Source: Actinomycetes bacterium (GTDB lineage Bacteria > Actinomycetota > Actinomycetes > Actinomycetales > Microbacteriaceae). From it: a DNA stretch of 5,352 nt. The stretch's first letter is position 1. The number at the start of each line of letters is the position of its first letter. The stretch is taken from the NCBI GenBank assembly GCA_023432005.1, contig JAEYVF010000072.1:1-5352 (forward strand). Reading direction: 5' to 3'. Shown one piece after another: positions 3,833-5,352 of the stretch. Under the pieces are notes generated by a model. It was not told where the DNA came from. It ran no database searches and worked only from the letters and a program-made list of their open reading frames with translations. The translations under genes were made by a program, and so were the position numbers.

Positions 3833-5352
3833 CTACCGTCCGGCGGTGATGGTGTCGGCGGCCGCCCGCGCCGCCTCTCGGGCATCGGCGGCCTCATCGG
3901 CCGCCAGGGCTGCCTCGGCGATCGCGCGAGCGTCGTCGAGGGTGTACCGCGCGAGGGATACGCGGACGTCTGCGAGCGCCGTCGCCGACATGGACAGGCT
4001 CGTGATCCCGAGCCCGGCCAGCACGACGGCGAGGAGGGGGTCGGCGGCGGCCTCGCCGCACACGCCGACCGGCTTGCCGGAGGCGGCGCCCGCCGCGCCC
4101 ACCTCCTTCACGAGCCGCAGCACCGCCGGATGCCACGGGTCCTGGAGCGCCGCGACCGAGCCGAGCTGGCGGTCCGCGGCCATCGTGTACTGCGTCAGGT
4201 CGTTCGTGCCGATCGACGCGAAGTCGGTGCGCGCGAGCACGCGGTCGGCGATGAGCGCGACCGAGGGGATCTCGACCATGACGCCCGCGCTGCGGATGCC
4301 GGCCTCGTGGATCGCGCGCGTCACGAACGCGGTCTCCTCGACGGTCGCGACCATGGGCGCCATGACCCACAGCTCGGCCTCCGCCTCGGCCTGCGCCGCC
4401 GCGAGCGCCGCGAGCTGGTCGCGGAGCACGGACTCCGAGGCGCGAAGCGCTCGGAGCCCGCGCCGACCGAGGGCCGGGTTCTCCTCCTCCCCCGGCGAGA
4501 GGAACGCGAGCGGCTTGTCGGCGCCCGCGTCGAGCAGCCGCACGACGACGCGCCTGCCCGGGAACGCCGCCAGCACCTCGCGGTAGCTGGCCTGCTGCGA
4601 CTCGATCGTCGGCGCCGTGGCGTCGTCGTCCAGGAAGAGGAACTCGGTGCGGAACAGGCCGACGCCCTCCGCGCCGAGCCGCACGGCCTCCGCGGCCTCC
4701 CCGGGCTTCCCGAGGTTGGCGAGGAGCTTGACGGGCGTGCCGTCGGCGAGCGCACCCGGGCCGAGCGGCGCATCCGCCGCCGCCCGGCGCGCCGAGATGC
4801 GGGCCTCCGCGTCGGCGAGCTCGGCGGCATCCGGGTCGGCGTAGACGCGACCGCGCTCGGCGTCGACGATCACCTGCGTGCCGCCCGGCAGCGACTCGAT
4901 GCCGGCCGCTCCGACGATCGCGACGATGCCGCGCTGGCGCGCGAGGATCGCGGTGTGCGAGGTGGGGCCGCCCTCGCTCGTGACGAACGCGAGCACGCGG
5001 TCGAGGTCGAGCACGGCCGTGTCGGCCGGCGCGAGATCCCGCGCGACGAGCACGTACGGATGCCCGGGGTCGGTCACGAGCTCGGTCGACCGACCCTGCA
5101 GCACGGCGACCGCGCGGTCGGCGAGGTCGTGGAGGTCGGCCGCCCGCTCGGCGAAGTACTCGCCCGCATCGGCGAGCAGCGCCGAGAACTCGCCGAACGC
5201 ATCCGAGACGGCCTTCTCGGCCGTGACGCCCGATGCGAGGCGCCGCTCGACGCCCGCGAGCAGCTCCGGGTCGTCGGTCATGAGGGCCTGCGCCTCGAGC
5301 ACGTCGCGCGTCGCCTCGTCGGCGCCCGCCGCGCGCTCGCGCAGCTGGGCGG
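3833..5352 (-). CDS. ptsI: PTS Enzyme I (phosphoenolpyruvate-protein phosphotransferase), N-terminus cut by window edge
   Basis: The frame is open to the right edge: 505 codons plus two bases are visible, and roughly the first 50 residues are missing compared with family members of about 555-575. A GTG at 5302 is not the start, because the family-like sequence continues upstream (AQLRERAAGADEATRD). Enzyme I autophosphorylates with PEP and passes phosphate to HPr. Counting from the GTG codon at 5302, the phosphohistidine is His116 in GGPTSHTAIL (codon 4957-4955). The PEP-binding barrel shows VGLFRTEFLFLD (214-225), RLLDAGADKP (255-264), SIGTNDLTQYTMAADR (363-378) and the catalytic Cys415 in GVCGEA (codon 4060-4058). 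The C-terminus is an Ala-rich tail. All key residues seen are intact. It is the first visible gene of the operon, 29 nt before EIICB; HPr must be encoded elsewhere. Confidence 0.95.
   Translation of the reverse strand, partial: AQLRERAAGADEATRDVLEAQALMTDDPELLAGVERRLASGVTAEKAVSDAFGEFSALLADAGEYFAERAADLHDLADRAVAVLQGRSTELVTDPGHPYVLVARDLAPADTAVLDLDRVLAFVTSEGGPTSHTAILARQRGIVAIVGAAGIESLPGGTQVIVDAERGRVYADPDAAELADAEARISARRAAADAPLGPGALADGTPVKLLANLGKPGEAAEAVRLGAEGVGLFRTEFLFLDDDATAPTIESQQASYREVLAAFPGRRVVVRLLDAGADKPLAFLSPGEEENPALGRRGLRALRASESVLRDQLAALAAAQAEAEAELWVMAPMVATVEETAFVTRAIHEAGIRSAGVMVEIPSVALIADRVLARTDFASIGTNDLTQYTMAADRQLGSVAALQDPWHPAVLRLVKEVGAAGAASGKPVGVCGEAAADPLLAVVLAGLGITSLSMSATALADVRVSLARYTLDDARAIAEAALAADEAADAREAARAAADTITAGR

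Noticed and set aside
2374..3897. A 507-codon open frame on the minus strand in another phase
   Set aside because: It is an Arg-, Gly- and Pro-rich shadow of EIICB and crosses the EIICB-ptsI boundary, while the overlapping frame has clear PTS motifs and catalytic residues.
3807..4586. A 259-codon plus-strand frame rich in Ala, Ser and Arg
   Set aside because: It is antisense to ptsI with low-complexity composition and no recognisable domain or convincing ribosome-binding site.
5300..5302. GTG as the start of ptsI
   Set aside because: The frame continues upstream to the window edge with family-like helical sequence, and Enzyme I needs about 50 more N-terminal residues. The GTG is an internal Val.
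1..5352. Mobile element, CRISPR array, tRNA or rRNA gene, prophage or defence system
   Set aside because: I see no transposase, integrase, spaced direct repeats, attachment-site duplication or cloverleaf-like RNA gene. All longer credible frames are housekeeping translation or PTS genes.

Overview
The window comes from a high-GC actinobacterium, most likely of the family Microbacteriaceae. The evidence is the base composition, strong GC-ending codon bias, actinobacterial protein signatures (an RpoA beginning MLIAQRP-type, the S11 and S13 forms, a 73-residue IF-1) and the lack of rpsD between rpsK and rpoA. All recognised genes lie on the minus strand, so transcription runs from the right edge to the left edge.

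Right part (about 1770-5352): a phosphoenolpyruvate:sugar phosphotransferase (PTS) operon of the mannitol type. In transcription order it holds ptsI (Enzyme I, N-terminus beyond the right edge), a membrane mannitol EIICB permease (mtlA type) and a separate soluble EIIA (mtlF type). The gaps are only 29 and 33 nt. Phosphate would pass PEP -> EI -> HPr (no HPr gene is visible here) -> EIIA His64 -> EIIB Cys430 -> sugar entering through EIIC. A long imperfect hairpin directly after the EIIA stop, fully paired only as minus-strand RNA, probably ends this transcript.

Left part (1-1578): the distal end of the spc/alpha translation cluster, in the order infA (IF-1), rpmJ (L36, too short to appear among longer open frames), rpsM (S13), rpsK (S11) and the first 18 codons of rpoA (RNA polymerase alpha). 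rpsM and rpsK overlap as TAATG. The gaps rpmJ-rpsM (200 nt) and rpsK-rpoA (148 nt) are wide for such a cluster. Each opens with a GC-rich hairpin directly after the upstream stop codon and then carries a shared AT-rich motif (CCATA-ACTCAA on the minus strand), which suggests internal attenuation and/or re-initiation.

No mobile element, CRISPR array, tRNA or rRNA gene is visible. The less ordinary points are the PTS operon sitting directly upstream of infA, the set of U-tract-less hairpins, the shared leader motif, the poorly spaced infA ribosome-binding site, and 11 copies of the heptamer GCATCCG/CGGATGC in 5.35 kb, which carry otherwise avoided codons.
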